A DNA stretch of 64,000 nt, taken from positions 1-64,000 of the forward strand of contig NZ_SRPF01000005.1 in the NCBI RefSeq assembly GCF_004785685.1, written 5' to 3'. This stretch comes from Marinobacter confluentis. Lineage in GTDB: Bacteria; Pseudomonadota; Gammaproteobacteria; Pseudomonadales; Oleiphilaceae. Position numbers and translations under genes: made by a program. Of the stretch, positions 48,710 through 62,800 are shown piece after piece. How positions within the stretch are numbered: position 1 is the first letter of the stretch; each line of letters opens with the position of its first letter. The notes beneath the pieces were generated by a model, which saw only the letters and a list, made by a program, of their open reading frames with translations, ran no database searches and had not been told where the DNA came from.

Positions 48710-50371
48710 ATGGCGCAATATGTCTACACTATGAACCGCGTTGGGAAGGTTGTTCCTCCCAAGCGCGAGATTCTCAAAGATATTTCTCTCAGTTTTTTTC
48801 CCGGCGCCAAGATCGGCGTTCTGGGCCTGAACGGCTCGGGTAAGTCCAGCCTTCTTCGCATTATGGCCGGGATCGACGAGGATTACATCGGCGAAGCCCG
48901 CCCGCAGCCTGGCATCAATGTGGGCTATCTGCCCCAGGAGCCGGAGCTAGACGACACCAAGACCGTCAAGGAAATTGTCGACGAAGCGGTTGCCAGCGTC
49001 CATAACGCCCTGGCTGAACTTGATCAGGTGTACGCGGATTACGCCGAACCGGATGCCGACTTTGACGCCCTGGCTAAGCGCCAGGGCGAGCTGGAAGCAT
49101 TGATTCAGGCCACGGACGGCCATGATATTGAGCGCAAGATGGAAGTGGCCGCCGATGCCCTGCGACTGCCCGCCTGGGATGCCATGGTCAAGAACCTGTC
49201 CGGTGGTGAGCGCCGCCGTGTAGCGCTGTGTCGCCTGTTGCTGTCCGCGCCGGATATGCTGCTTTTGGACGAGCCCACCAACCACCTGGACGCCGAGTCT
49301 GTGGCGTGGCTGGAGAGATTCCTCCACGATTTCGATGGCACCGTTGTAGCCATCACCCACGACCGTTACTTCCTGGATAATGTCGCCGGCTGGATTCTGG
49401 AGCTGGACCGTGGCCAGGGTATTCCGTTTGAGGGCAACTACAGCCAGTGGCTGGAGAACAAGGAAAAGCGCCTGGAGATGGAGTCCAAGCAGGAAGCCTC
49501 TCATCAGAAAGCGGTCAAGCAGGAGCTGGAGTGGGTTCGCAGCAACGCCAAGGGACGTCAGTCCAAGAGCAAAGCTCGTCTGGCCCGCTTTGAGGAAATG
49601 AGCTCCCAGGAATTCCAGAAGCGAAACGAGACCAACGAAATCTACATTCCGCCCGGACCGCGTCTTGGCGACAAGGTGATTGAAGTTGACGGCATCAGCA
49701 AATCCTTTGATGACCGACTGCTCTATGAAGACGTGTCATTCAGTGTGCCGCCGGGCGCCATCGTGGGTATTATCGGTGGTAACGGTGCGGGTAAGTCCAC
49801 CCTGTTCCGGATGATTGCTGAAAAAGACAAGCCGGATTCCGGCAACATTGTTGTGGGTGAAACTGTCGAGCTTGCCTATGTCGACCAGATGCGCGACCTG
49901 AATGACGAAAAAACCGTCTGGGAAGAACTGAGTGACGGCAACGACATCATTAAAATCGGCAACTACGAGACTCCTTCCCGCGCTTACGTGGGGCGCTTCA
50001 ACTTCAAGGGCTCTGACCAGCAGAAGCGGGTGGGCGACCTGTCCGGTGGTGAGCGTAACCGCCTGCACCTGGCGAAACTATTGAAGGAAGGCGGCAACGT
50101 GTTGCTGCTGGACGAACCGACCAACGACCTGGACGTGGAAACCCTGCGGGCGCTGGAAGAAGCGCTGCTGAACTTCCCCGGATCTGCCCTGGTTATCTCC
50201 CACGACCGCTGGTTCCTGGACCGGGTGGCCACGCACATTCTGGCGTTTGAGGACGACGGTGAGGTGGTTTACTTCGAAGGTAACTTCACGGATTACGATG
50301 AAGACCACAAAAAGCGCAAGGGGGATTCCGCCATGGTGCCCCAGCGCATGAAGTATAAGAAGCTGGCCTGA
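48710..50371 (+). CDS. ettA: Energy-dependent translational throttle protein EttA (ABC-F)
   Basis: ABC-F ATPase that binds the ribosomal E site and gates entry into elongation according to the ATP/ADP ratio. Two ATP-binding cassettes in 553 residues with no membrane part: Walker A GLNGSGKSS and GGNGAGKST, signatures LSGGERRR and LSGGERNR, and an arm and linker between. The start at 48710 (MAQYVYTMNRVGKVVPPKRE) agrees with the family N-terminus and length. Its stop overlaps the radA start (TGATG). Confidence 0.95.
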   Translation: MAQYVYTMNRVGKVVPPKREILKDISLSFFPGAKIGVLGLNGSGKSSLLRIMAGIDEDYIGEARPQPGINVGYLPQEPELDDTKTVKEIVDEAVASVHNALAELDQVYADYAEPDADFDALAKRQGELEALIQATDGHDIERKMEVAADALRLPAWDAMVKNLSGGERRRVALCRLLLSAPDMLLLDEPTNHLDAESVAWLERFLHDFDGTVVAITHDRYFLDNVAGWILELDRGQGIPFEGNYSQWLENKEKRLEMESKQEASHQKAVKQELEWVRSNAKGRQSKSKARLARFEEMSSQEFQKRNETNEIYIPPGPRLGDKVIEVDGISKSFDDRLLYEDVSFSVPPGAIVGIIGGNGAGKSTLFRMIAEKDKPDSGNIVVGETVELAYVDQMRDLNDEKTVWEELSDGNDIIKIGNYETPSRAYVGRFNFKGSDQQKRVGDLSGGERNRLHLAKLLKEGGNVLLLDEPTNDLDVETLRALEEALLNFPGSALVISHDRWFLDRVATHILAFEDDGEVVYFEGNFTDYDEDHKKRKGDSAMVPQRMKYKKLA

Positions 50372-51747
50372 TGGCCAAAGCGAAAACCGCCTTTGTCTGC
50401 ACCGAATGCGGTTCAGACTATTCCAAGTGGCAGGGCCAGTGCACGGCCTGCCAGGCCTGGAATACAATTACCGAGGTTCGCGGTGTAAGCGGCAATGCCA
50501 AGGGCAGCCGCGGGCAGCGCTTTGAAGGGTTTGCAGGTAGTCTGTCAGAAGTGCAGAGCCTGGACGATGTCAGTCTCGCGGAACAACCAAGAATCAGTTC
50601 CGGCATGGCCGAATTCGACCGGGTTCTGGGCGGCGGGCTGGTGGAAGGTTCCGCCGTACTGATGGGCGGCCATCCAGGCGCTGGCAAAAGCACCCTGCTC
50701 CTTCAGGCCGTCTGCCATCTGGCGGCCAGCACACCGGCCCTATATGTCACCGGCGAGGAATCCCTGCAGCAGGTGGCCATGCGCGCCAAACGCCTCAGCC
50801 TGCCCACCAAAGACCTGAAGATGCTGTCGGAAACCAGTGTTGAAAGGGTCATGCAGGTGGCGGAGGCGGAAAAGCCCCGGATCCTTGTGGTGGACAGTAT
50901 TCAGGTCATGCACGTGGCCGAGTCCGAGTCGGCTCCGGGCAGCGTGTCCCAGGTGCGAGAAAGCGCCGCTTACCTCACCCGGTTTGCCAAGCAGACCGGC
51001 ACCATTCTGTTTCTGGTGGGCCACGTCACCAAGGACGGCAGCCTGGCGGGGCCGAAAGTGCTTGAGCATATGATCGACTGCTCAATTCTGCTGGAAGGTT
51101 CCAGCGACAGCCGTTACCGCACGCTCCGGGGCATCAAGAACCGGTTTGGCGCGGTGAACGAGCTCGGCGTATTTGCCATGCTGGAACAGGGCCTGAAAGA
51201 AGTTAAGAACCCCAGCGCGATTTTCCTGAACCGTGGCGAGGAAGCCGCACCCGGCAGTGTGGTGATGGTTGTCTGGGAAGGCACGCGGCCGATGCTGGTG
51301 GAAATTCAGGCTCTGGTGGACATAGCACAAGGTGGGTATCCGCGCCGGGTGGCGGTGGGGCTGGATCAGAACCGGTTGGCGATGTTGCTGGCGGTGCTGC
51401 ATCGCCATGGTGGCCTTCATGTGTCGGATCAGGATGTGTTTGTGAATGTGGTTGGCGGCGTAAAGGTCAATGAGACCAGCGCTGACCTTGCCTTACTCTC
51501 GGCTGTTGTGTCGTCTTTCCGGGATCGGGCTTTGCCCCAGGATCTGGTGATTTTCGGGGAGGTGGGTCTGTCTGGCGAGATCCGGCCAGTGCCCAGTGGC
51601 CAGGAGCGGATTTATGAGGCCTCCAAACACGGATTTACCCGAGCACTGGTGCCCAAGGCCAATGCACCGCGGAAGGCCATTGAGGGGATGAAAGTGATTC
51701 CGGTTGCCAAGCTGAGTGATGCGCTTTCGGCTCTGGAGGATTTATGA
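50371..51747 (+). CDS. radA: DNA repair protein RadA (Sms)
   Basis: RecA-like branch-migration helicase for recombinational repair. It has 458 residues: a C4 zinc finger near the N-terminus (CTECG...CTACQAW), a RecA-like domain with Walker A GHPGAGKST, the RadA-specific KNRFG motif, and a C-terminal Lon-protease-like domain. Translationally coupled to ettA by a 1-nt overlap. It ends 2 bp before the stop of the convergent PilZ gene. Confidence 0.96.
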   Translation: MAKAKTAFVCTECGSDYSKWQGQCTACQAWNTITEVRGVSGNAKGSRGQRFEGFAGSLSEVQSLDDVSLAEQPRISSGMAEFDRVLGGGLVEGSAVLMGGHPGAGKSTLLLQAVCHLAASTPALYVTGEESLQQVAMRAKRLSLPTKDLKMLSETSVERVMQVAEAEKPRILVVDSIQVMHVAESESAPGSVSQVRESAAYLTRFAKQTGTILFLVGHVTKDGSLAGPKVLEHMIDCSILLEGSSDSRYRTLRGIKNRFGAVNELGVFAMLEQGLKEVKNPSAIFLNRGEEAAPGSVVMVVWEGTRPMLVEIQALVDIAQGGYPRRVAVGLDQNRLAMLLAVLHRHGGLHVSDQDVFVNVVGGVKVNETSADLALLSAVVSSFRDRALPQDLVIFGEVGLSGEIRPVPSGQERIYEASKHGFTRALVPKANAPRKAIEGMKVIPVAKLSDALSALEDL

Positions 51748-51749
51748 GC

Positions 51750-52118
51750 CTAATCAATAAGATGCGCAAATTCACGTTCTAGCAATGCCTGATCCCCAAG
51801 ATTCAGTTCCACCAACCGCTTCAGATGTGTAGCGCTTTCAAGATCAATGTACTGGCACTTGAAACCCAGGCGATGAGTTTCAACATGTCGGAGTTCAACG
51901 GCCATAACGATGCCGGTTTCGTGGTCGTCCAGCATTATCACTATTTCGCAGGGTTCTTTTAATGGCACGTCCCAGTTCTCGGGACGCGCAACCAGAACAC
52001 CTTTGAGGGAAATATCCAGCACTTCGCTCGACCACACGGAATCCCTGCAGTGCAGTTCGCAGCCGGCATCGAAGGAGATTCTGTGAAAACGGCGTTTTTC
52101 AGCGGATTTGGCTGGCAA
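51750..52118 (-). CDS. Stand-alone PilZ domain protein
   Basis: A single PilZ domain of about 122 residues, the cyclic-di-GMP receptor fold. Both binding motifs are present: RRFHR (the RxxxR element) and DISLKG (the [D/N]xSxxG element). No ATG lies before the domain. I take TTG at 52118 as start, since AGGAG lies 7 nt upstream; another TTG at 52142 has no ribosome-binding site. Such proteins control motility, adhesion or exopolysaccharide; a link to the pili encoded here is only a guess. Confidence 0.87.
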   Translation of the reverse strand: MPAKSAEKRRFHRISFDAGCELHCRDSVWSSEVLDISLKGVLVARPENWDVPLKEPCEIVIMLDDHETGIVMAVELRHVETHRLGFKCQYIDLESATHLKRLVELNLGDQALLEREFAHLID

Positions 52119-52224
52119 GGGGCTGCTCCTGACTGTCTTCAATGGCCGGTGGGGCCCTGTTTCCCTGAAAACTCTGGGCTCTCAGGGAATATAGACCCCA
52201 CGCGGCAATGTTACTAGTCAATCA

Positions 52225-54767
<2,543 letters not shown>

Positions 54768-54787
54768 CTATTTGGCTAATGTGCCGC

Positions 54788-57700
54788 TTATTCCGGGCGA
54801 GCCCGGGTGCTGGCCAGCAGGCTGCGCAGATTCGCAGCCTTAGGCTTGACCAGCCAGAAACGGCCGATGTAATCGTCGAAATTGTCCAAAATGTGATCTG
54901 CCCATTCGCTGGACGTTTCAGAAATGTGCTCACGGATCACACCCCGAAGGTGGTTTCGGTAAGACTCCATCTCTTCACTGGAAATCCGCTGTATTTCCAC
55001 TAGTTCGTGGTTGTACTTGTCCACGAAGGTGTTGTTGATGTCCAGCACGTAAGCGAAGCCGCCGGTCATACCGGCACCAAAGTTATGTCCGGTGCTGCCC
55101 AGAACCGTGATCAGGCCACCAGTCATGTATTCGCAGCAGTGGTCACCGACACCTTCGATCACCGCGTGGGCGCCGGAATTTCTCACGCCGAAGCGCTCAC
55201 CTGCCGTGCCCGCCGCGAACAGCTTGCCGCCCGTGGCGCCGTATAGACAGGTGTTACCGACGATCGATGTCTCCTGGGACTTGAAGCTGCTGCTCGCCGG
55301 TGGGCGGACAACCAGCTTGCCGCCAGTCATGCCTTTGCCGACGTAGTCGTTGGCATCGCCTTCGAGGATCAGATTGAGGCCGCCCACGTTCCAGACACCG
55401 AAGCTCTGGCCCGCAGTGCCGGTCAGGTTCAGAGTGACCGGCGCCGACACCATGCCCTGGTTGCCGTGCAGGTCGGCGATTTCTCCGGACAGGCGCGCAC
55501 CGATGGAGCGATCACAGTTAGTCACCCGGTAGCTGAACTCGCCACCCTTCTTCTCGGCAATGGTCTCTGCCGTATCCTTGACCATCTGCTCGGCCAGGGT
55601 ACCCGGGTCAAACGGATGGTTCCGTTCCACCTGGCAGGTGTTGGGTTTGTCCGCCGGAATATGTTCATTGTGCAGCAGGCGGCTCAGATCCAGCTTCTGC
55701 TGACGCGGCGTATTGCCCGGCAGGCGCTCGAGCAGGTCGACGCGACCCACCAGCTCTTCCAGGCTGCGAACACCCAACTGGGCCAGCCAGCCGCGGGTTT
55801 CTTCCGCCACAAAGCGGAAGAAGTTCATGGCCATTTCCACTGTGCCTTTGAAGTGCTCTTCACGCAGGTGCTCGTTCTGGGTTGCCACACCGGTGGCACA
55901 GTTGTTCAGGTGGCAGATGCGCAGGTATTTGCAACCCAGCGCCACCATCGGCGTGGTGCCGAAACCAAAACTTTCTGCACCCAGAATAGCGCCTTTTACC
56001 ACGTCCAGACCGGTCTTGATACCACCGTCTGTCTGCAGGCGGATCTTGCCACGCAGGTCATTGGCCCGCAGCGCCTGCTGGGTCTCGCTTAAACCAAGCT
56101 CCCAGGGTGATCCGGCGTAACGGATGGAGGTCAGGGGACTGGCCGCTGTGCCGCCATCGTACCCGGATACGGTAATCAGGTCGGCGTAAGCCTTGGCAAC
56201 GCCCGCGGCAATAGTGCCGACACCGGGCTCGGAAACTAGCTTGACAGATACCAGCGCTTTCGGATTGACCTGCTTCAGGTCAAAAATCAGCTGCGCCAGA
56301 TCCTCAATCGAGTAGATATCGTGGTGCGGCGGTGGCGAAATCAGGGTGACGCCAGGCACGGAGTAACGCAAACGGGCAATGAGGTCGTTGACCTTACCGC
56401 CCGGCAGCTGTCCGCCCTCACCCGGCTTGGCGCCTTGGGCAACCTTGATCTGCATGACGTCTGCACTGCGCAGATATTCTGCAGTCACACCAAAGCGGCC
56501 AGAAGCCACCTGCTTGATCTTGGAGCGCTTGTTGGTGCCGTAACGGGCCGGATCTTCACCGCCTTCACCCGAGTTGGAACGTCCTCCCAGGGTGTTCATG
56601 GCAACCGCCAGCGCCTCGTGGGCTTCCGGCGACAGAGCGCCAAGCGACATGGCCGCTGAATCAAAGCGCGGGAAAATGTTTTCAACCGGCTCAACTTCGG
56701 AAAGATCGATGGGCTTCAAATCTTTACGGAAAACCAGCAGGTCCCGAAGCGTAGCCACCGGGCGCTCGTTTACCAGTCCCGCATATTCCATGTACTGACC
56801 ATAGTCGCCGCTGGTGACGGCTTCCTGCAGCCTGGCCACCACATCCGGATTGAATGCATGGTATTCCTGGCCGTGAACATACTTCAGCAGGCCGCCCTGG
56901 GAAATTGGCTTGCGCGGCTTCCAGGCCACTTTCGCCAATTCCTCCTGATCCTGCTGAAAATCGTAGAACCCGGCACCCTGAATTCGGCTGGGAACGCCTT
57001 TAAAGCAAAGATCGACAACTTCATCCGCCAGACCAATCGCTTCAAACAGTTGCGCACCGCGATAGGAGGTAATGGTGGAGATACCCATCTTGGACAGGAT
57101 CTTCAAAAGCCCCTTGTTGATGCCCTTGCGGTAATTATTCTTCGCATCGATGGGGTCCATCATGACTTCACCAGTGCGGATCAGGTCGTTCAGCACCTGG
57201 AACGCAAGGTACGGATAGACCGCAGTCGCGCCAAAGCCGAAGAGCACGGCAAAGTGATGCGGATCTCTTGCCCAGCCGGTTTCAACCAGGATGTTGGAGT
57301 CACAGCGCAGGCCGTTCTTGACCAGATGGTGATGCACCGCGCCAGTTGCCATCAGGGCATTAGCGGGAATTTCACCTTCCGCAAGGTCTTTGTCGCTCAA
57401 TATCAGAATGACCTTGCCATTACGTACCGCCTGCTCAGCGGTCTGGCAGATCTGTTCGATGGCCTTTTCCAGTCCCATCTCCGGACGATAGCCCAGCGGA
57501 ATCTTCGCAACCTCAAAGCCGGGACGATCATTGTTGGCGATCTTCAGGAACTTGGCCGGTGACAGAACGGGCGTGGTCAGGATGATCCGGTTCGCGTGCT
57601 CCGGGGTTTCCTCGAATACGTTGCGCTCGGCGCCAATGCAGGTCTCAAGGGACATGACAATGGACTCACGCAGAGGATCGATCGCCGGGTTGGTGACCTG

Positions 57701-59236
57701 GGCAAATTTCTGGCGGAAATAGTCCGCCACATGGCGGACACGACTGGAAAGCACCGCCATGGGTGTATCGTCACCCATTGAGCCCACAGCTTCCTGACCA
57801 TTCTCTGCCAGCGGACGCAGAACCTGATCGCGCTCTTCGTAAGACACCATGAACATCTTCTGATGAACCTGCAGGTCTTCCGACTTCATCAGTTTGAATT
57901 CAGGTGTTTCCTGATTAAGTGTTGCCTCAACCCGCAGGGAGTTGTCCCTCAACCATTGCTTGTAGGGCTGCGCTGTTTTCAGGCGCTGATCTATATCTTT
58001 GGTATGAAGAACTTCGCCGGATTTCGTGTCGATGGCCAGCATCTGTCCGGGGCCTACCCGGCCTTTTGCCACCACGTCTTCCGGCTTGTAGCCGTAGGTT
58101 CCGATTTCAGAGGCCAGCGTAATAAAGTCGTCTTTGGTGATAACCCAGCGCGCTGGGCGCAGGCCATTCCGGTCCAGCATACAGACGGCATAGCGACCAT
58201 CAGAGAGCACCAGCCCGGCCGGGCCATCCCAGGGCTCCATGTGCATGGAGTTGTATTCGTAGAAGGCACGCAGCTGGGAATCCATGGTGTCAACGTTCTG
58301 CCAGGCGGGCGGAATCATCATGCGCACAGCACGGAAAAGGTCGACACCGCCAGCCAGGAGTACCTCAAGCATATTGTCCATGCTTGAGGAATCGGAACCG
58401 GTCAGGTTAACCAGGGGCTGCAGGGTCTGCAGATCTGGCAGTGACGGTGAACTGAACTTGGCCGCCCGGGCGATGGCCCAGTTGCGGTTGCCGTCCACTG
58501 TGTTGATCTCGCCGTTGTGGGCCAGGTAGCGGAACGGCTGAGCCAGCGGCCATTTGGGCGCTGTATTGGTGGAGAAGCGCTGGTGAAACACGCAGATAGC
58601 CGTCGCCAGGTCCGGATCGCCCAGATCCTTGTAAAAATTGGCCAGATCCGCGGGCATCATCAGGCCCTTGTAGGCCAGCGTACGGTGGGACAGGCTGCAG
58701 ATGTAGAATTCAGGGTCTTCGGCCATGTCCCGTTCGGCATGACGGCGACCGACAAACAGAGCAATGGCAAATTCCTGCTCAGTCTGTTTAGTTGGCACTA
58801 CAAAGACCTGCTCGATCCAGGGCAGGCAGTCGAGCGCCATTGGGCCCAGGCAACTATCGTCTGTAGGAACTTTGCGCCAGCCCATGATTTCCAGACCCTG
58901 CTCAGTCAGACGCTTTTCAATGGCTGTCCGCCCCGCCTGAGCCTGAGATTCGTCCGGGCTCAGAAATACCTGGCCAACAGCGAATTCGCCCTCCGGCGCC
59001 TTACCAAAGCATTCCTTGGCAGTCTTGCGCAGAAAGGCGTCAGGGCTCTGGATCAAGAGACCACAACCGTCGCCGGTCTTGCCGTCTGCAGCAATACCAC
59101 CACGGTGGGTCATACAGGTCAGAGACTCGATGGCAGTTTGCAACAACTTGTGGCTGGTCTCTCCCTTCATGTGGGCGATCAGACCAAAGCCGCAGTTGTC
59201 CCTGAATTCATCGGGATGATACAAACCTGTCGTCAT
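54788..59236 (-). CDS. gltB: Glutamate synthase (NADPH) large subunit
   Basis: Makes two glutamates from glutamine and 2-oxoglutarate. It has 1482 residues. The short propeptide precedes Cys15 (in [10 protein letters not shown]), which becomes the catalytic N-terminal nucleophile of the glutaminase domain. The FMN synthase domain follows, with the [3Fe-4S] cysteines in [19 protein letters not shown], and then the glycine-rich beta-helix domain (for example [20 protein letters not shown]). Good promoter upstream. Confidence 0.97.
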   Translation of the reverse strand: MTTGLYHPDEFRDNCGFGLIAHMKGETSHKLLQTAIESLTCMTHRGGIAADGKTGDGCGLLIQSPDAFLRKTAKECFGKAPEGEFAVGQVFLSPDESQAQAGRTAIEKRLTEQGLEIMGWRKVPTDDSCLGPMALDCLPWIEQVFVVPTKQTEQEFAIALFVGRRHAERDMAEDPEFYICSLSHRTLAYKGLMMPADLANFYKDLGDPDLATAICVFHQRFSTNTAPKWPLAQPFRYLAHNGEINTVDGNRNWAIARAAKFSSPSLPDLQTLQPLVNLTGSDSSSMDNMLEVLLAGGVDLFRAVRMMIPPAWQNVDTMDSQLRAFYEYNSMHMEPWDGPAGLVLSDGRYAVCMLDRNGLRPARWVITKDDFITLASEIGTYGYKPEDVVAKGRVGPGQMLAIDTKSGEVLHTKDIDQRLKTAQPYKQWLRDNSLRVEATLNQETPEFKLMKSEDLQVHQKMFMVSYEERDQVLRPLAENGQEAVGSMGDDTPMAVLSSRVRHVADYFRQKFAQVTNPAIDPLRESIVMSLETCIGAERNVFEETPEHANRIILTTPVLSPAKFLKIANNDRPGFEVAKIPLGYRPEMGLEKAIEQICQTAEQAVRNGKVILILSDKDLAEGEIPANALMATGAVHHHLVKNGLRCDSNILVETGWARDPHHFAVLFGFGATAVYPYLAFQVLNDLIRTGEVMMDPIDAKNNYRKGINKGLLKILSKMGISTITSYRGAQLFEAIGLADEVVDLCFKGVPSRIQGAGFYDFQQDQEELAKVAWKPRKPISQGGLLKYVHGQEYHAFNPDVVARLQEAVTSGDYGQYMEYAGLVNERPVATLRDLLVFRKDLKPIDLSEVEPVENIFPRFDSAAMSLGALSPEAHEALAVAMNTLGGRSNSGEGGEDPARYGTNKRSKIKQVASGRFGVTAEYLRSADVMQIKVAQGAKPGEGGQLPGGKVNDLIARLRYSVPGVTLISPPPHHDIYSIEDLAQLIFDLKQVNPKALVSVKLVSEPGVGTIAAGVAKAYADLITVSGYDGGTAASPLTSIRYAGSPWELGLSETQQALRANDLRGKIRLQTDGGIKTGLDVVKGAILGAESFGFGTTPMVALGCKYLRICHLNNCATGVATQNEHLREEHFKGTVEMAMNFFRFVAEETRGWLAQLGVRSLEELVGRVDLLERLPGNTPRQQKLDLSRLLHNEHIPADKPNTCQVERNHPFDPGTLAEQMVKDTAETIAEKKGGEFSYRVTNCDRSIGARLSGEIADLHGNQGMVSAPVTLNLTGTAGQSFGVWNVGGLNLILEGDANDYVGKGMTGGKLVVRPPASSSFKSQETSIVGNTCLYGATGGKLFAAGTAGERFGVRNSGAHAVIEGVGDHCCEYMTGGLITVLGSTGHNFGAGMTGGFAYVLDINNTFVDKYNHELVEIQRISSEEMESYRNHLRGVIREHISETSSEWADHILDNFDDYIGRFWLVKPKAANLRSLLASTRARPE

Positions 59237-59329
59237 AAGCGTTCTCTCGAGTAGAAATGCTTTTCAATCAAAGAGTTAAACTGCGTTCACAAAACGTGCA
59301 CTCTTCGACACTGAAAATGAGGGCTGGCC

Positions 59330-59358
59330 ATTTTACACGCGTACAAATACGTACTCAA
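59330..59358 (-). promoter_or_regulatory. gltB promoter
   Basis: Minus strand: -35 TTGAGT (59353-59358), 17-bp spacer, -10 TAAAAT (59330-59335). The leader would be about 85 nt. The 254-bp gap upstream (to 59490) has no other feature that I can support. Confidence 0.65.
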
Positions 59359-59490
59359 ACCAAAGAGGTTTAATACTAGGGCGACAAAAGGTCAGTTACG
59401 AGGGTAACCGGACGTTACGCCTTGAGGTAATGAAGAGCAGAACCTTTTGTTTTCAAACAGGATTCCCCTGCTAATAAAGGTACTTTCCGA

Positions 59491-60963
<1,473 letters not shown>

Positions 60964-61017
60964 TTCCAGCCCTGCTCCCTTTCCAAGTTGAATTGGCCGT
61001 TGAACGGTCAGCGCTCA

Positions 61018-62115
61018 TCAGACGGCAGGCTGACAATAGGCTTGCAGGGTATCCTGAAGATGCCCGGCGCCGGCATCCTCAGTGATCACTGCCTCACCCA
61101 GGGCGGTCAGCAGAACAAGTCGAAGACTACCATCCACGTTTTTCTTGTCGACAGCCATCAACGACCGAAAATCCTCTGGCGTCATGCCCGGAGGCGCCCG
61201 GTCAGGCAGCCTGGCGCCGGTAATCAACCGAATTGCACGATCCCGGTCATCCTCTGTAATCCAACCTTGCCTGGCTGACAGATCGGCTGCCATCATCATT
61301 CCGGTTCCGACTGCCTCACCATGAAGTATGGTGCCGTAGCCGGCGAAGGTTTCGATGGCGTGACCAAAGGTGTGCCCCAGGTTGAGGATTGCCCGCAGGC
61401 CACTCTCACGCTCGTCCAGAGCGACCACCTCAGCTTTGCAGGCGCAGGAACGGTAAATGGCCTCCGCAAGGGTTTGCTGGTCCAGATCAAGCAATTCGGC
61501 GATGGAAGACTCCAGCCAGGTCAGAAAATCCGGGGCGCGGATCAACCCGTACTTGATCACCTCTGCCAGGCCCGCGGAAACCTCGCGCGCAGGCAGGGAT
61601 TGCAGGCTTTCGGTATCAATCAGCACCATTTCCGGCTGATGAAACGCGCCAATCATATTCTTGCCAAGCGGGTGATTGATGCCGGTTTTTCCACCAACCG
61701 ACGAATCCACCTGCGACAGAAGCGTCGTTGGCACCTGGATAAAAGCAACGCCGCGCTGATAGCAGGCCGCGGCAAAGCCCGCCATATCACCGACTACGCC
61801 ACCACCGAGCGCCACCAGCGTGGTTTTTCTTGAGTGGCGCTTCTCAAGCAGCGCATCGAAGATCAGGTTGAGGGTTTGCCAGTCCTTGAATTTCTCGCCA
61901 TCAGGCAGAACAACGGTATCCACCTGCTTGCCCGGAAAACATGCCCGGGCGGACTCCAGATACAGCGGCGCGACGGTGTCGTTGGTGACGATCATGACCT
62001 GGGAGCCAACAACCCAGGGGGTCAGATCCGCAGTGCCCAGCAGACCCTGACCAATCAGAATCGGGTAGCTGCGGTCGCCCAGATCAACGTTCAGCTCTCT
62101 GGTAATCTCATGCAT
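61018..62115 (-). CDS. aroB: 3-dehydroquinate synthase
   Basis: Second step of the shikimate pathway; NAD- and metal-dependent. It has 365 residues from the ATG at 62115 ([13 protein letters not shown]). Motifs: [27 protein letters not shown], and metal ligands in the GHTFGHAIE region. It overlaps the end of aroK by 8 nt; an earlier in-frame start would lengthen that overlap. Confidence 0.96.
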   Translation of the reverse strand: MHEITRELNVDLGDRSYPILIGQGLLGTADLTPWVVGSQVMIVTNDTVAPLYLESARACFPGKQVDTVVLPDGEKFKDWQTLNLIFDALLEKRHSRKTTLVALGGGVVGDMAGFAAACYQRGVAFIQVPTTLLSQVDSSVGGKTGINHPLGKNMIGAFHQPEMVLIDTESLQSLPAREVSAGLAEVIKYGLIRAPDFLTWLESSIAELLDLDQQTLAEAIYRSCACKAEVVALDERESGLRAILNLGHTFGHAIETFAGYGTILHGEAVGTGMMMAADLSARQGWITEDDRDRAIRLITGARLPDRAPPGMTPEDFRSLMAVDKKNVDGSLRLVLLTALGEAVITEDAGAGHLQDTLQAYCQPAV

Positions 62116-62674
62116 GTTTCTTACCCTCTTTGCCAACCTTTCTTACCTGCCTGGGCGATTTCGGGTTCATCTGGTTGATCAGTTGGCGAACGACCAGGCG
62201 CGGACTTTTTCGATCTGTAAACATCACAATATCCGCAAGCTGGGTGTAAAGCGGATCTCTCAGCGCGAACAGTCGCCGCAGCACCGCCTCAGGATTGTCG
62301 TTCTGAAGCAGGGGCCGGTTCTTATCTTTGCGGGTTCGCTCAACCTGCTGTTCAATTGATGTTTTCAGGTAGACAACGACGGCGTCGCGTTTGAGATGGG
62401 GGTGATTTTCTTCCCGCATCACTGCACCTCCGCCGGTCGCCAGAACAGACTCGGGCTCATCGGCAAGCTCATTGAGCATGGCTGTCTCTCTCTGCCTGAA
62501 ACCGTCCTCGCCCTCGACATCGAAGATCCAGGGAATGTTGGCCCCACATCGCTCTTCAATGATCCGATCAGAATCCATAAAGCGGTAGCCCAGCTCCCTG
62601 GCCAGCATTCGGCCAATGGTGCTTTTGCCGGCGCCCATTGGGCCAACCAGGACAACTCGTTTAGGCAGGGACAT
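62108..62674 (-). CDS. aroK: Shikimate kinase
   Basis: Phosphorylates shikimate in aromatic amino acid synthesis. It has 188 residues with P-loop [12 protein letters not shown], the substrate motif DSDRIIEER and [13 protein letters not shown], and the ATGGGAV loop. It lies between pilQ and aroB, a conserved gammaproteobacterial order. The C-terminal tail is Lys-rich. Confidence 0.96.
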   Translation of the reverse strand: MSLPKRVVLVGPMGAGKSTIGRMLARELGYRFMDSDRIIEERCGANIPWIFDVEGEDGFRQRETAMLNELADEPESVLATGGGAVMREENHPHLKRDAVVVYLKTSIEQQVERTRKDKNRPLLQNDNPEAVLRRLFALRDPLYTQLADIVMFTDRKSPRLVVRQLINQMNPKSPRQVRKVGKEGKKHA

Positions 62675-62753
62675 AGCTCATGCTCACGTATGTTCAGGCG
62701 GGTGAGAATATCACAGGGTCAGCCTTTCCATAAGTTTCCACAAATCAACCACC

Positions 62754-62787
62754 AAAAAAAACCGCCGTGGAGACGGCGGTTTTTTTT
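62754..62787. terminator. Bidirectional terminator between pilQ and aroK
   Basis: 8-bp stem ACCGCCGT / ACGGCGGT with loop GGAG, flanked by seven A residues on the left and seven T residues on the right, so it works on either strand. On the minus strand it separates pilQ from aroK, which may therefore have its own promoter or depend on read-through. Confidence 0.88.
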
Positions 62788-62800
62788 GCAGTGAGACCCG

